Shown here: piece after piece, positions 6,339 through 15,900 of the stretch
How the letters are laid out: each line of letters begins with the position of its first letter
How positions within the stretch are numbered: position 1 is the first letter of the stretch
Assembly (NCBI GenBank): GCA_026709505.1
Contig: JAPOSW010000031.1
Location: 1-43,512, forward strand
Length of the DNA: 43,512 bases
Reading direction: 5' to 3'
DNA from: Gammaproteobacteria bacterium
Lineage (GTDB): Bacteria > Pseudomonadota > Gammaproteobacteria > Arenicellales > Poriferihabitantaceae
Position numbers and translations under genes: made by a program
The notes under the pieces: generated by a model
What the model saw: only the letters and a program-made list of their open reading frames with translations
Database searches by the model: none
Told to the model about the DNA's origin: nothing

Positions 6339-9251
6339 TCAAGGACCGTAAAGCGGTCTTGTGGATTTCCCGCCATGCACCGTTGGCTCAGCACACCACT
6401 GCTTTCTCAGGAGATCCAGCGGCTCCAGGATACGAACCGACAAGTCCAGCAGGTCGATCAATACAGAACGGTCAAGGTTTTGCCGCACCCTGTCATCCCA
6501 TGCCTCGTTGGCGGGACGGAGATGCTGGTTCATGTAACTCTCAAATATCGCATCTGCCCTGGAAAGTTGTTCCTCAGCAAGTTTGCGAACGTCAAGCGCG
6601 ACCAGGGTGGGCAATAGGGAAATAGGCAAGCGAGCCCTGCCCTGCTGTTGACGAGTACCTGCCCACCAGAAAGCGATCAATCCGCATGTGGTGTTGGCCC
6701 ACAAAACCAAAGCTCGCTCCCATTTCCTGTTTCCGCATATGAAGTTCGGCCAGGCCGTGCCGCCTATAGATGGGTCCGGGGTCATGCAGGCTGCCAGCGG
6801 TTGTGAGTTTACCCGGAAGTCTCGATTGAAATGCAGTCTGGTCGCGGTACCCTTCCACGCTAGTTGCGCCTGTTTCTCACAGTCGGTACGAGGTACTCCA
6901 CAAGAATCTATGTCAACAAAAAAACAGGTCTCTCGCTTGGCATCGTGAGACCATAACATAGGATATGTTGGAACCTCGCCCTGAACAAGCGGTTTCCTGT
7001 CGAACGGGCCTCGCGGCTGCCCTTTCCTATTGCGCTCCGTTCCAGTCAAGTCCATATGATACAGGCCACGCTGCCCAAGTTCTGAAAGCTGGCATAGAGG
7101 GATCCTAACAGTCTCATCCATTCTTGGCAGTGCCAGCTCGCCATGTTCCATGCGGTGGGCGAACCGGGAAACATTTCCCTCTCGCACACCTGCGAACCCT
7201 CCCTCCGACAACTCGGCAACTACCCAGTTGCCGACTCGTTCCTCGCCAATTTCATACGAACCGCCCTTTGCGCCAGGAACCATGTGAATTTCCGACTTTG
7301 CCATAGCGAAAGCTTCCAGAATCGAACGGGGTCTCCTGTAAAGATTGATATAAACGGCGGTGCCTCTGGCCGACTTGCTCTCTTTTTTGCATCGAGTAGC
7401 AATCACCATCACTTCGGCCATCCCGGTATCGGCGGAAAAAGAGCGGTCGGTCGACCCAGTGGCGGCAATACTCAAGATGCAAATGTCCTGGTAGTGCTCT
7501 CTGATTAAAGCCCTTGATTTTTCCCAGGCATCGCCCTGTATGAACGTAGACGGCAATATGAGCGCCAAGACACCTCCAGGCTTGAGTTTTTTATGTGCCA
7601 GGTCGATAAAGTTTGATGCCAATCCGGCCTGCCCATCGCCCGCCATGCCGGATTTTGTGATTTTTTGGAGTTGTTCCGACATGGCTCGCTGGATCTCTTC
7701 GTCGTTTCCGAAAGCTGCGAAAGAAGGTACAGGAATGCCAATTCTCTCCGCCTCCTGACCTGTGGGTCGTGTAAAAGGCGGATTCATGATGACCAAATCG
7801 AAGGATTCATGCTTAATGTGCAATTCTTTTTTGTCATCTTCCTTCATTCCCTGAACTACCTTATGGCCTGTTCCCCAGATTGGTGTAGTTGACTCTTCTT
7901 CGACAAAATCCAGAGCGCCCAGACTCAGGGCATGACCGCTGCCGTCTTCAGGCATTCCGTATCGCAATATCCCAATGGACGTGTCTCCAAACTTGACACT
8001 TGGATGTCTGCTGGACAAAATCGTTGCAGTCAAATGCACTGCCGATGGCATGATATCAGCGCCCACTAAAACACTTTCCATCATTTGCGGATGGATGGAT
8101 ATATCATCACCGCCAGCATGCCTGTGTCTAGCCATCATAGCCCCATATGCAGCGTTCAGTAGGGCACCCGTACCACATGCAAAATCTCCGATGCGCAGTG
8201 CAGTGATGGCTCGTGTGTCAGACCAATCAACAGTGAGACGCGACACAGCTAGCTCAGCCAGCAACTCGGCTGAACTTGGCAGTGTGTAGTAAGTAGCAAG
8301 GAATTTACGATCTGTGATAAGCCGCTGAAACATTCTGCCGCTCAAATCGAGCTGACTAGTGGCGCCAAGTGCAGCAAGATCGCTTGCGACTTCCTCCAGA
8401 CGAAACAGTATCCGATTGGCAGTGCCGTCCCGTATAGGCAGCATTAACTGTCGGGCAATATAAAAAATTGGCCAGTAATTGATGTTTGTATAAATGTAAT
8501 GCCAATGTTCTAGCAAGGTAAATTTCGATACGCGTCCTAGCTCATTGCGAAGTTGATCAAAGGACTTGATGTTTTCATGTCCTGCAAGAGCGGTATGGAA
8601 CATCATCGCATTGGCAACAATCGCCATCGCCATTCGGGAAGTTTGTTCACAATCCTGCTGCTTGAGTTCTTTTCCTATATCACGAAGCATATCCGGTGCT
8701 TCCAAGCCCGATTGCCGAAGAATGAAGCTTGCCTGGGCAATTCCAGCCTCAAGGATTCCAGCTCCGCTAGCGATGCGGCTTTCCGACAGTGAAGCGTATT
8801 CAATGAGTGTGGCTAAATCCTTTACGCCGCCCTTCAACCAGCCTTCTTTCGGCCATCGGCCAATATCGATAGACTCCGCTGAAAATACACAAAACTCAAA
8901 ATCGGCTGTCTTTTGAATCAATCCTGATAAATCACCCTGTCTTTCAGCACTTAGATACTCGGGCATGCGTACCGCAATGGTTTGCTCTATGAATGTACCG
9001 TCGAGCTGCAGCTTTTCTCCAAGCCGACTCTTTGCATCGCTTTCGACGGTGCGGCCCGGTGTGAGCTCGGTTTCCACAATCACCGCAAGTCCATTGGAGG
9101 GGCGAACCAAAATGTCAGGTTGCCGACTCAGGTTTCCAGCAAAATTGCGTGTCTGCTCGGCCTCAATGCAATCATGCCATTGCGGATTCATGTCACGCAG
9201 CACATTAGCCAAAATAACGTTTAGTGCCCGCTCAGTATTGCGACCTGCCAA
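6339..9251 (-). CDS. N-6 adenine DNA methyltransferase with putative N-terminal nuclease domain (single-chain R-M candidate)
   Basis: A 970-residue protein. Residues 45-62 read PDILVRP...AVIVETE, compatible with the P-D-x(n)-E-x-E/K core of a PD-(D/E)XK nuclease; this part is inferred. Residues 319-335 (ATYYTLPSSAELLAELA) and DFACGTGALL at 356-365 are the N6_Mtase entry and SAM-binding motif I. NPPF at 490-493 is catalytic motif IV of adenine-N6 methylases. About 480 more residues follow, including target-recognition-like sequence. Type IIG enzymes and BREX PglX share this layout; no separate HsdS, HsdR or BREX genes are present. The start is a TTG at 9251 with GGGAG 10 bases upstream; the first in-frame ATG is 20 codons later. 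The gene opens an accessory block of decayed genes. Whether it cuts DNA is unknown. Confidence 0.8.
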   Translation of the reverse strand: MAGRNTERALNVILANVLRDMNPQWHDCIEAEQTRNFAGNLSRQPDILVRPSNGLAVIVETELTPGRTVESDAKSRLGEKLQLDGTFIEQTIAVRMPEYLSAERQGDLSGLIQKTADFEFCVFSAESIDIGRWPKEGWLKGGVKDLATLIEYASLSESRIASGAGILEAGIAQASFILRQSGLEAPDMLRDIGKELKQQDCEQTSRMAMAIVANAMMFHTALAGHENIKSFDQLRNELGRVSKFTLLEHWHYIYTNINYWPIFYIARQLMLPIRDGTANRILFRLEEVASDLAALGATSQLDLSGRMFQRLITDRKFLATYYTLPSSAELLAELAVSRLTVDWSDTRAITALRIGDFACGTGALLNAAYGAMMARHRHAGGDDISIHPQMMESVLVGADIMPSAVHLTATILSSRHPSVKFGDTSIGILRYGMPEDGSGHALSLGALDFVEEESTTPIWGTGHKVVQGMKEDDKKELHIKHESFDLVIMNPPFTRPTGQEAERIGIPVPSFAAFGNDEEIQRAMSEQLQKITKSGMAGDGQAGLASNFIDLAHKKLKPGGVLALILPSTFIQGDAWEKSRALIREHYQDICILSIAATGSTDRSFSADTGMAEVMVIATRCKKESKSARGTAVYINLYRRPRSILEAFAMAKSEIHMVPGAKGGSYEIGEERVGNWVVAELSEGGFAGVREGNVSRFAHRMEHGELALPRMDETVRIPLCQLSELGQRGLYHMDLTGTERNRKGQPRGPFDRKPLVQGEVPTYPMLWSHDAKRETCFFVDIDSCGVPRTDCEKQAQLAWKGTATRLHFNRDFRVNSQPLAACMTPDPSIGGTAWPNFICGNRKWERALVLWANTTCGLIAFWWAGTRQQQGRARLPISLLPTLVALDVRKLAEEQLSRADAIFESYMNQHLRPANEAWDDRVRQNLDRSVLIDLLDLSVRILEPLDLLRKQWCAEPTVHGGKSTRPLYGP

Positions 9252-9610
9252 TCTAAACTGTCTCCCTATTTATGCCACTACAAACTTATGTGATTCATAC
9301 CATGAAAATCAAGAGAGTTCCGAAGATAGATGCTTGATTGCCAAAATCAATCTCTCTTTCATCACTTTTTTCCTGCGCCTTTACGAACATGTCACTATCC
9401 TAGCTTGCATTATCGCCATTCGACAACCTGCTGCTGCAACAACCCTTTAATCTGCAAGATTGCCTCCTCAATTTCGGGAATTATATGCTGAAATAATTTG
9501 AATCAGAGAATCGCTGACCAAATATGAGTCGGCTTGAGGCGACGTTCTGCCCAGATTGATGCATTCACAATAAACCCCGCCCATTGCTGGACAGAATATC
9601 CAAAATATTG
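9252..9610. other. Intergenic region upstream of the methyltransferase gene
   Basis: No gene is supported on either strand. The region must contain the promoter for the minus-strand methyltransferase gene. No clear repeat, tRNA or terminator was recognised. Confidence 0.4.
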
Positions 9611-10230
9611 TCATAATGCCTCGACACGGATGTCAATCAGGTTTCTCTCTTTTCGCCCAAACACCATGCCGATCAGGTGAATCGGACCCTCGCGTTCCCG
9701 AATCTGTGTAATGGTGCTGTCGAGACCTTCTTCAGCCTTGGACTGTCTCTCAACCGCCTTGAATTCAAGCACGAACACCTTGCCTTCTTGCACTAGCGCC
9801 ATGTCCGACCTGCCATGGCTTGAAGCCTCCTCTACCCTGAGATCAGCTTCAGTAGTTCGGAAACCCATGTACAAATAGGCTCGCATACCAAGATTCATGC
9901 CGTGGATATGGAATTTCCGCAAGTAATGCATAAACCTGAATCCTGAACGCAGTAAAGCCGGTTTTCCCGAAATCTCCAATAAGACCTTCTCCTGCCACCG
10001 CTAACATCCTGCCATGGCCCGTCAAGTGTTCGGCCAACCCCTTGTTGAAACTGCCCTATACTTCAAAATCCGGATAATCCAGTGCTGCAAAACGTAATTT
10101 TCCACTTGCTCCCTTTTGGCAATCGTCAGGTATCCGGGCCGGAACCGCAATGCCTCACTGCTGAACGTGTCCAGCTCGAATTTTGAACGGTAATACTCAT
10201 TATCAGATGATAGCTGACTGATTGCAAAAG
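9611..10230 (-). pseudogene. AAA-ATPase-like / PDDEXK_9 family protein, C-terminal remnant with frameshifts
   Basis: Three minus-strand frames together give a recognisable C-terminal half. Nearest its 5' end, SDNEYYRSKFELDTF followed by LRFRPGYLTIAKRE matches the linker of AAA-ATPase-like (PF09820) proteins. Next, in another frame, DYPDFEV is followed by a stop and then SFNKGLAEHL. Last, after another shift near 9860, come SSHGRSDMALVQEGKVFVLE-F-K and HLIGMVFGRKERNL, the PD-(D/E)XK core of the PDDEXK_9 (DUF1703) domain. The N-terminal ATPase is missing; its place is taken by the toxin-like remnant starting at 10231. Two or more frameshifts plus a stop show the gene is dead. The family is common in accessory regions and its role is unclear. 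Confidence 0.7.
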
Positions 10231-10613
10231 ATGGATTTCATGAAGTCTGACTCGGGATTAGACGTCTTATTGGAGCTTAATGATGCCGGATACCGCAATG
10301 AGAGTGGCTACTGGTGTAAAATCGAAACGTAAGGGGCCGACCCCGCCAAAGCGATACTCTACGGCATTCGATACAATCTCACCATGCACAGTCGCTCCAA
10401 TCACCGAAACATGGTGGTTCGATAATGACCATGCGTTGAAATCCAGGCACAAGGGTAAATGCAAAGGCAGAAGAGTTGCTTATGATCACATGCATAAATC
10501 AGGGGCGGACAAGGGCATAGACCATGCTTATTCCAGTGTTCAGCCACTAATTGAGGACTCTATTCAACGAAGCGGATAGAATTCTTAAGGCAGCGTCAAA
10601 ACGAAGAAGTTAA
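10231..10613 (+). pseudogene. TumE-like toxin remnant (DUF6516 family), broken
   Basis: Homology moves through three plus-strand frames. The first, from the ATG at 10231, reads NESGYWCKIE, then a TAA, then LYGIRYNLTMHSR. The second reads WFDNDHALKSRHKGKCKGRR and AYDHMHKSGADKGIDHAYSS. The third reads NEADRILKAASKRRS and stops at 10613. Together these follow the TumE-like pattern G-Y-W-x-K...G-I-R-Y-x-L-T-L-H...F-D-N-x-H...Y-D-H-x-H...L-L-E-D-F...D-R-I-L. One stop and two frameshifts make it non-functional. It is followed directly by a remnant of the matching antitoxin, which supports the assignment. The family is recognised from memory of its pattern, not from a search. Confidence 0.6.
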
Positions 10614-10806
10614 AAATTGGCACCATGGCCCGTGAGCACTTTAAGCATCGAACGATTGATATTGCTGCGGGTAAATTTAAAGCCTGGGCGCGATGAGCCA
10701 AAAAAACCGGTTTAGTTCCATAAAGTCCTTGAGTGAAGTGTTAAGCGACAATAATGTTCTCCTGTTAAAGTTGACATCATCAATGGATGAAATACGCTCC
10801 AAATGA
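10595..10806 (+). pseudogene. TumA-like antitoxin remnant (HVO_A0114-type HTH regulator), truncated
   Basis: One frame reads KTKKLKIGTMAREHFKHRTI followed by DIAAGKF and ends at a TGA (10694-10696). A second frame continues FSSIKSLSEVLSDNNVLLLK and stops at 10804. This matches the opening of TumA/HVO_A0114-type antitoxins: K-L-x-I-G-x-x...x-R-T-x-x-I-A-x-G, then D-E-P-K-x-W-F-x-S-x-x-S-L-x-x-V-L-S-x-x-N. The helix-turn-helix half that should follow is absent, the expected start codon is lost (GTC at 10595), and there is at least one frameshift. It overlaps the end of the toxin remnant, as expected for a TA operon. Confidence 0.6.
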
Positions 10807-10990
10807 ACGATATAGATCGACCACATTCTGGTTTTACGGAAATTGAGGCAGCACAATCAGAACCAGATGGATCAAAACAATATGCATGTAAATTTTATGG
10901 TGCTGTCATGCAAGTGATAAAAAACAAGCAAACTGGCAGACTATGACCGTAATATCATGATTCTAAGCATACTCATATTAATGGATTTGA

Positions 10991-11212
10991 TTGAATAACA
11001 AAGAAATTCCAATCGCCAAGATCAATGAAAGTCAGACAAATAACTGTTGCGACCTGTTTGATTTTAGAAATCCGCACCAAGATAATGTAACGCATTAATT
11101 TGCCAGAACAATGTTCAACCCAGAGGATGGTGCTATCGATTCTGTTTCAATGATGTTGTTTCACGGTAATTCGTTGACTCAACTTGACAGGATGGCGGAA
11201 AAATTCGCATGA
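10991..11212 (+). pseudogene. Unrecognised short open frame with one internal stop, coupled to the next gene
   Basis: From a TTG at 10991 the frame reads INESQTNNCCDLFDFRNPHQ, meets TAA at 11096-11098, and resumes in the same frame through MFNPEDGAIDSVSMMLFHGN to a TGA at 11210-11212 that overlaps the ATG of the next gene. The composition on both sides of the stop looks protein-like, so this may be a 73-residue gene with one nonsense mutation, or a 33-residue leader starting at 11111. I do not recognise the family. Confidence 0.3.
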
Positions 11213-12948
11213 TGATCCAAGACCAAGACTTGCGTCAGCGTCTTCAGCTAGGTGAAGACAGCGCCTGGGAATTCAAGCAAATTGAATTCAGCGGCGCCAA
11301 GCCAAAAAGCCCCAGCAGAGAACATCTGGCCGATGAAATTGGAGCTTTTGCTAACGCGGATGGCAGGATTCTGCTTTGTGGCGTAACCGAAGAAGGATCA
11401 ATCCAGGACATGTCTAAACAACAGATGGCATCTTTAGGAAAGATGCTGGCTGGAATCTCTACCGATATTATCGAGCCACCTCTGCGAATTCATGTCCATA
11501 ACCGGACACTGGACCAGAAAACCTTTATTCTAGTAGAAGTTCCACGAGGTCACTCTGTGCATGCACGTGCCGGAAAAGCATTTATTCGCGTAGGTTCAAC
11601 CAAGATTCCCATGCAAAGGGATGAAATTCTCAGAATTGCCCAGAATCGCACAAAAAGCCGCTACATCTGGACCGATAAACAAACTGTCCCCGAAACCGGT
11701 TACGAGACTCTCAATGAACGCCTTTGGGAGCCGCTGCTAAGCACGGCAGGGGCAATCGACCCACTGAAAGGATTAAGGAATCTGCATCTTCTGGCAGAAA
11801 ATGAAGAGGGCATTGTTCAGGCAACCCAGGCCGGCATACTGCTTTGTACTCCCATGCCGCAAACCTGGTTGCCATATGCAGCAATTACCGCAACACATTA
11901 TCGGGGATTGGATCGCGCTTCAGGACAATTGGATGCACGGGAAATAAATGGATCGCTCCCTCAACAAATTGCAGATGCGGTGCAGTTCGTCGTACGCAAC
12001 ATGCGTGTATCGTCCCGCAAAAACCCGGAAAGAGAAGATCTGCCCCAATATAGCGTGAAAGCGGTGTTCGAAGCAGTGGTAAATGCCGTTGCGCATCGCG
12101 ATTACTCCATGTCATCCCGAAAAATTCGGTTGTCCATGTTCAGGGACCGATTGGAAATTGAATCGCCTGGCATGCTGCCCAATGGCATGACCATTGACAG
12201 CATGGAAGCCAGCCAATCGACTCGAAACGAAGTTGTCACATCCGTGTTCGGAAATTTTCCGGTAACCGACATAGCAGGCTCGACTCATCGCAGTTACTTG
12301 ATGGAGCGCCGAGGCGATGGCGTTTCAATCATACGCAACGAAACCCGGAATAGCACAGGTCTACTTCCAGAGTATGAATTGATCGCGAACTCGTGCCTGG
12401 TACTCCGCATCCCTGCCGCAAGACTTGAACTTGTTCCCGCTGATGCAACGGTTACCGTTCATTCAAAAGGGGAACCTCTTGCCGGTATTGAAGTACTCGC
12501 GCTGTTCCCGAATAAAACCAGCGTAAAAGCGACTACTGACGAATCAGGGAATGCGGCATTGAATCTCTATACAACGAATTTGCCAATGAAGGTATATGTT
12601 GCTGGCACTCGGTATGCGGCTGGACTTGTGGCTAGCTGGATACCCGAAAGTGGAGGATTGATGGTCGAACTCGAACCGCTCGATTCAGGAGGATCCGTAA
12701 TCTTTACCAAGGGTTCTGGTTATCTGCCGAGCCTTCACGGCCTTCTCAGCCCAGTTCACGATACATCTGACCGGACCTACATATATGCTGACAATGTAGC
12801 TATTGATCATGGTCGGCAACAACCTGTACCATTCCGTCCCGGCAAGTCGTTAAGGCTAACGGATGCCTATGGAAATGAATCGTCACTGACTATTGTCGAC
12901 ATCCTTGGCCAATGCTGCCTTGTCGAATACAGTCTGTACAACGGATGA
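11209..12948 (+). CDS. ATP-binding protein with AlbA_2 (Schlafen-like) and HATPase_c_4 domains
   Basis: A 579-residue protein. Residues 14-135 form an AlbA_2 domain (EDSAWEFKQIEF, HLADEIGAFANADGRILLCG, AFIRVGSTKIPM), a fold tied to nucleic-acid binding and related to Schlafen. Residues about 280-375 match HATPase_c_4: FEAVVNAVAHRDYS holds the N-box Asn/His, followed by LEIESPGMLPNGMT. Residues 410-490 resemble a beta-sandwich carboxypeptidase-regulatory-like module (GEPLAGIEVLALFPNKTSVK, TTDESGNAALNL). The last 90 residues are beta-rich and unrecognised. Proteins of this core were once labelled transcriptional regulators or RecG-like; many lie in defence islands. It overlaps the preceding remnant at ATGA and lies 40 bases before gdhB on the same strand. 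Function is unknown. Confidence 0.8.
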   Translation: MMIQDQDLRQRLQLGEDSAWEFKQIEFSGAKPKSPSREHLADEIGAFANADGRILLCGVTEEGSIQDMSKQQMASLGKMLAGISTDIIEPPLRIHVHNRTLDQKTFILVEVPRGHSVHARAGKAFIRVGSTKIPMQRDEILRIAQNRTKSRYIWTDKQTVPETGYETLNERLWEPLLSTAGAIDPLKGLRNLHLLAENEEGIVQATQAGILLCTPMPQTWLPYAAITATHYRGLDRASGQLDAREINGSLPQQIADAVQFVVRNMRVSSRKNPEREDLPQYSVKAVFEAVVNAVAHRDYSMSSRKIRLSMFRDRLEIESPGMLPNGMTIDSMEASQSTRNEVVTSVFGNFPVTDIAGSTHRSYLMERRGDGVSIIRNETRNSTGLLPEYELIANSCLVLRIPAARLELVPADATVTVHSKGEPLAGIEVLALFPNKTSVKATTDESGNAALNLYTTNLPMKVYVAGTRYAAGLVASWIPESGGLMVELEPLDSGGSVIFTKGSGYLPSLHGLLSPVHDTSDRTYIYADNVAIDHGRQQPVPFRPGKSLRLTDAYGNESSLTIVDILGQCCLVEYSLYNG

Positions 12949-12988
12949 ATTACCCGCTTCTCTATCCTGCCTCATCAAGCGAGCGTTG

Positions 12989-15900
12989 ATGGCACAACCA
13001 TTGTTGAAAATCATGCAGCCCATCCAAAATAGCGTCACCGAATCTTTTCTGAAGAATCTCGATCAGTCGCTCGAGAAACCGCTTAAAAAAAACGAAATGG
13101 ACTATTTGAGGAATTATTTTCGCCGCCTGTCATCGCAAGACTATGACGACACCCGAACCCTCGAATTCTACGACATTGCCCTCAGGCACCGAGAGTTTGC
13201 CAAGACCCGGAAGCCCGGCGAAGTCATCATTGAATCGTGCAATATGAGAATTGAAGGAGCTTCAGGCCGGAACACGGAATACACCCTGTTTCTGCTGATC
13301 GTGGATGACATCCCCTTTCTCATCAACTCGTTGTTGATGAAATTGAACTCCTTGGACAAATCTCCGGAAAGATTCCTGCATCCGGTTTTTTCGGTAGAGC
13401 GGAATCCCAGCCACAAGGCACTGTCATTTGCAGAATGCCTCCCAGCAAAGGGCGATGCCGGTTCCAGCAATGAAAGCTTCATTCAATGCGCGATCGAGTA
13501 CACACCCGAAGAAGAGCATCAGTCCATCAAGGATGGTTTGCTGGACGTCATTATTCAAATTCGAACTTCCGTCAATGACTGGCTAACCATCCGGGACAAG
13601 GTCAGCAACCTGATCAATAAGCTTGACGACAGGGAGCCGGATTCGGAATTATCCGAACTGGTTCATTTTCTGAACTGGATTCAGCAGGAGAATTTTGTAT
13701 ACCTTGGCTATTGCGAAGTTGAGATCGATACCCGCAAGAGCTCAAATCAGCCAACGCTTGTTGAAGATTCTCTGCTTGGCAATCTCCAGCCCATACACAA
13801 AAAGGGGAACAATCTCATCGACACTGCACTGCCTCCGGTCAACTATCCCAGTCCCAAGCGGGTGGTCTATACCAAGGCCAGGATCAAGGCTGAAATCTAT
13901 TACCCCAGCTACATGGACTGTATCCTGATCCGGCAGGATCCTGAAATTCACAAGGGAAAAGCCCGCATCAGTTGCGTAATCGGCTTTCTGTCCAGAAACA
14001 GCCAAATTCAGGGGCACATGCTAATCCCCTATGTCAGAGACAAAATCGAATGGATCCTGAATCACTGCGGCATGCGCAGGGACGGTCATGGCTTCAAGGA
14101 ATTGCGCGCCTTGCTGACCACCTTGCCAAGGGACAAGCTGCTGCAGATGGACAGGGAGGATTTGTACCGTCTGGGTATGACCCTGCTCAACCAGGAACGA
14201 CGCAAGACTCGAGTACACCTGCATCGAAATGTCTGCGGTCATTTCTACTCCTGTCTGGTCTATATCCCCCGTGACCTGTTCAACAGTGCATTACGAGCAC
14301 AAATACAGGAATACTTGCGGGTTGTATTCGAGGCTACCGAAGTCGAGTTCGACGTGTACTTCTCGCACTCTATCCTGACCCGGATCCACTACATGATACA
14401 CATCGATCCGAAGTCGGGCGCCCACCATGATCAACGACAGATTGAAACGCACGTTCAGAATATTGCCCGGGACTGGAACGATAGCCTGCTTGAGCTCCTG
14501 AAGGAGAAAAAGCCATACCACCAAGCTCGCAGACTGTTCGAAGTCTATGCCGACGCTTTTCCAGCAAACTATCGTGACTCATTCAGCATCCAGAACGCAA
14601 TTGCCGATATCGCCATCTATGAAAACATGGCCGATGGCGAAGTCCACTGCAAGCTCGCGCCTTCACAACGGGGAAACCCCGATTCTGCAGACAATCAAAG
14701 TGCCTCGTTCAAAATCTACAGCAAGAGTATCTCGCTGGTTCTCTCGGATGTCCTGCCAATTCTTGAGAACATGGGGGTACGCGTCCTGCGAGAAAGGCCT
14801 TATCGGATCGAACGCAAGGATGCGGGGCAGCTTGGACTGCTTGACTTTCAGATTGCCAGAAACGACTCGAACAGGTTCGACTTCAAGGCCCATGGCAAAA
14901 TCTTCGAAGAGCTGTTCGTTCAGTGCTGGAACGGAGAGATTGAAGCCAATGGTTTCAATGCCCTGACCCTTCTGGCAGGCCTCGGCTGGCGCGAAATTAT
15001 GGCAATCTGTGCCTTGTTCAGTTATCTGAAGCAGATCAGGCTACGCTATAGCGAACAATCAATTATCGAAACCATGATTCGGTATCCGGAACTGGTGAAA
15101 GGCATATGGGACTGGTTCGAGGCTAGACTAAACCCCAATCTTGCCGATCAAGATGATCGGGATCGTCACAGCCATATTCTTGAACAACTGAATCTCGTGA
15201 GTACCCTGAATGAAGAACGCATCATGGTTGCACTGATTGATGTGATCGCCGCAATCTTGAGAACCAACTTCTATCAGCCAGAAAAAGATAGCACACCCAA
15301 GAAATACATCTCCTTCAAGATTGATTGTGGCCGCATTCCAAGGATTCCGGAACCTGTCCCTCTCTATGAGGTTTTTGTGTATTCCCCCGATGTGGAAGGC
15401 GTACATTTGCGGGGAGGCAAGGTCGCGCGAGGAGGACTGCGATGGTCTGACCGGTATGAAGATTTTCGTACCGAAGTGCTGGGTCTGGTCAAGGCACAAC
15501 GCGTCAAGAACGCAGTCATTGTGCCAGTCGGCTCAAAAGGAGGATTTGTAGTCAAAAAGTTGTCCAATATGCCACCAGGATCGGTTCAGGATAAGGTCAT
15601 TGCCTGCTACAAGACCTTTATTCGTGGATTGCTCGATATCACCGACAATGTCCTGGGCACGGATATCACTGCACCCGAAAATGTCAGGCGTCTTGATGAA
15701 GACGATCCGTATCTGGTGGTGGCGGCCGACAAAGGTACGGCAACATTTTCGGATATTGCCAACAGTGTCGCAAAAGATTACGGATTTTGGCTGGGCGATG
15801 CCTTCGCTTCGGGCGGTTCTGATGGATATGACCATAAACGCATGGGGATTACTGCGCGAGGGGCATGGGAATCGGTCAAGCGTCATTTCCGGGAATTGGG

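Noticed and set aside
10803-10946. 47-codon plus-strand frame starting MNDIDRPHSGFTEIEAAQ
   Set aside because: It is short, has no ribosome binding site and lies in decayed DNA; it could be a remnant but nothing supports a gene.
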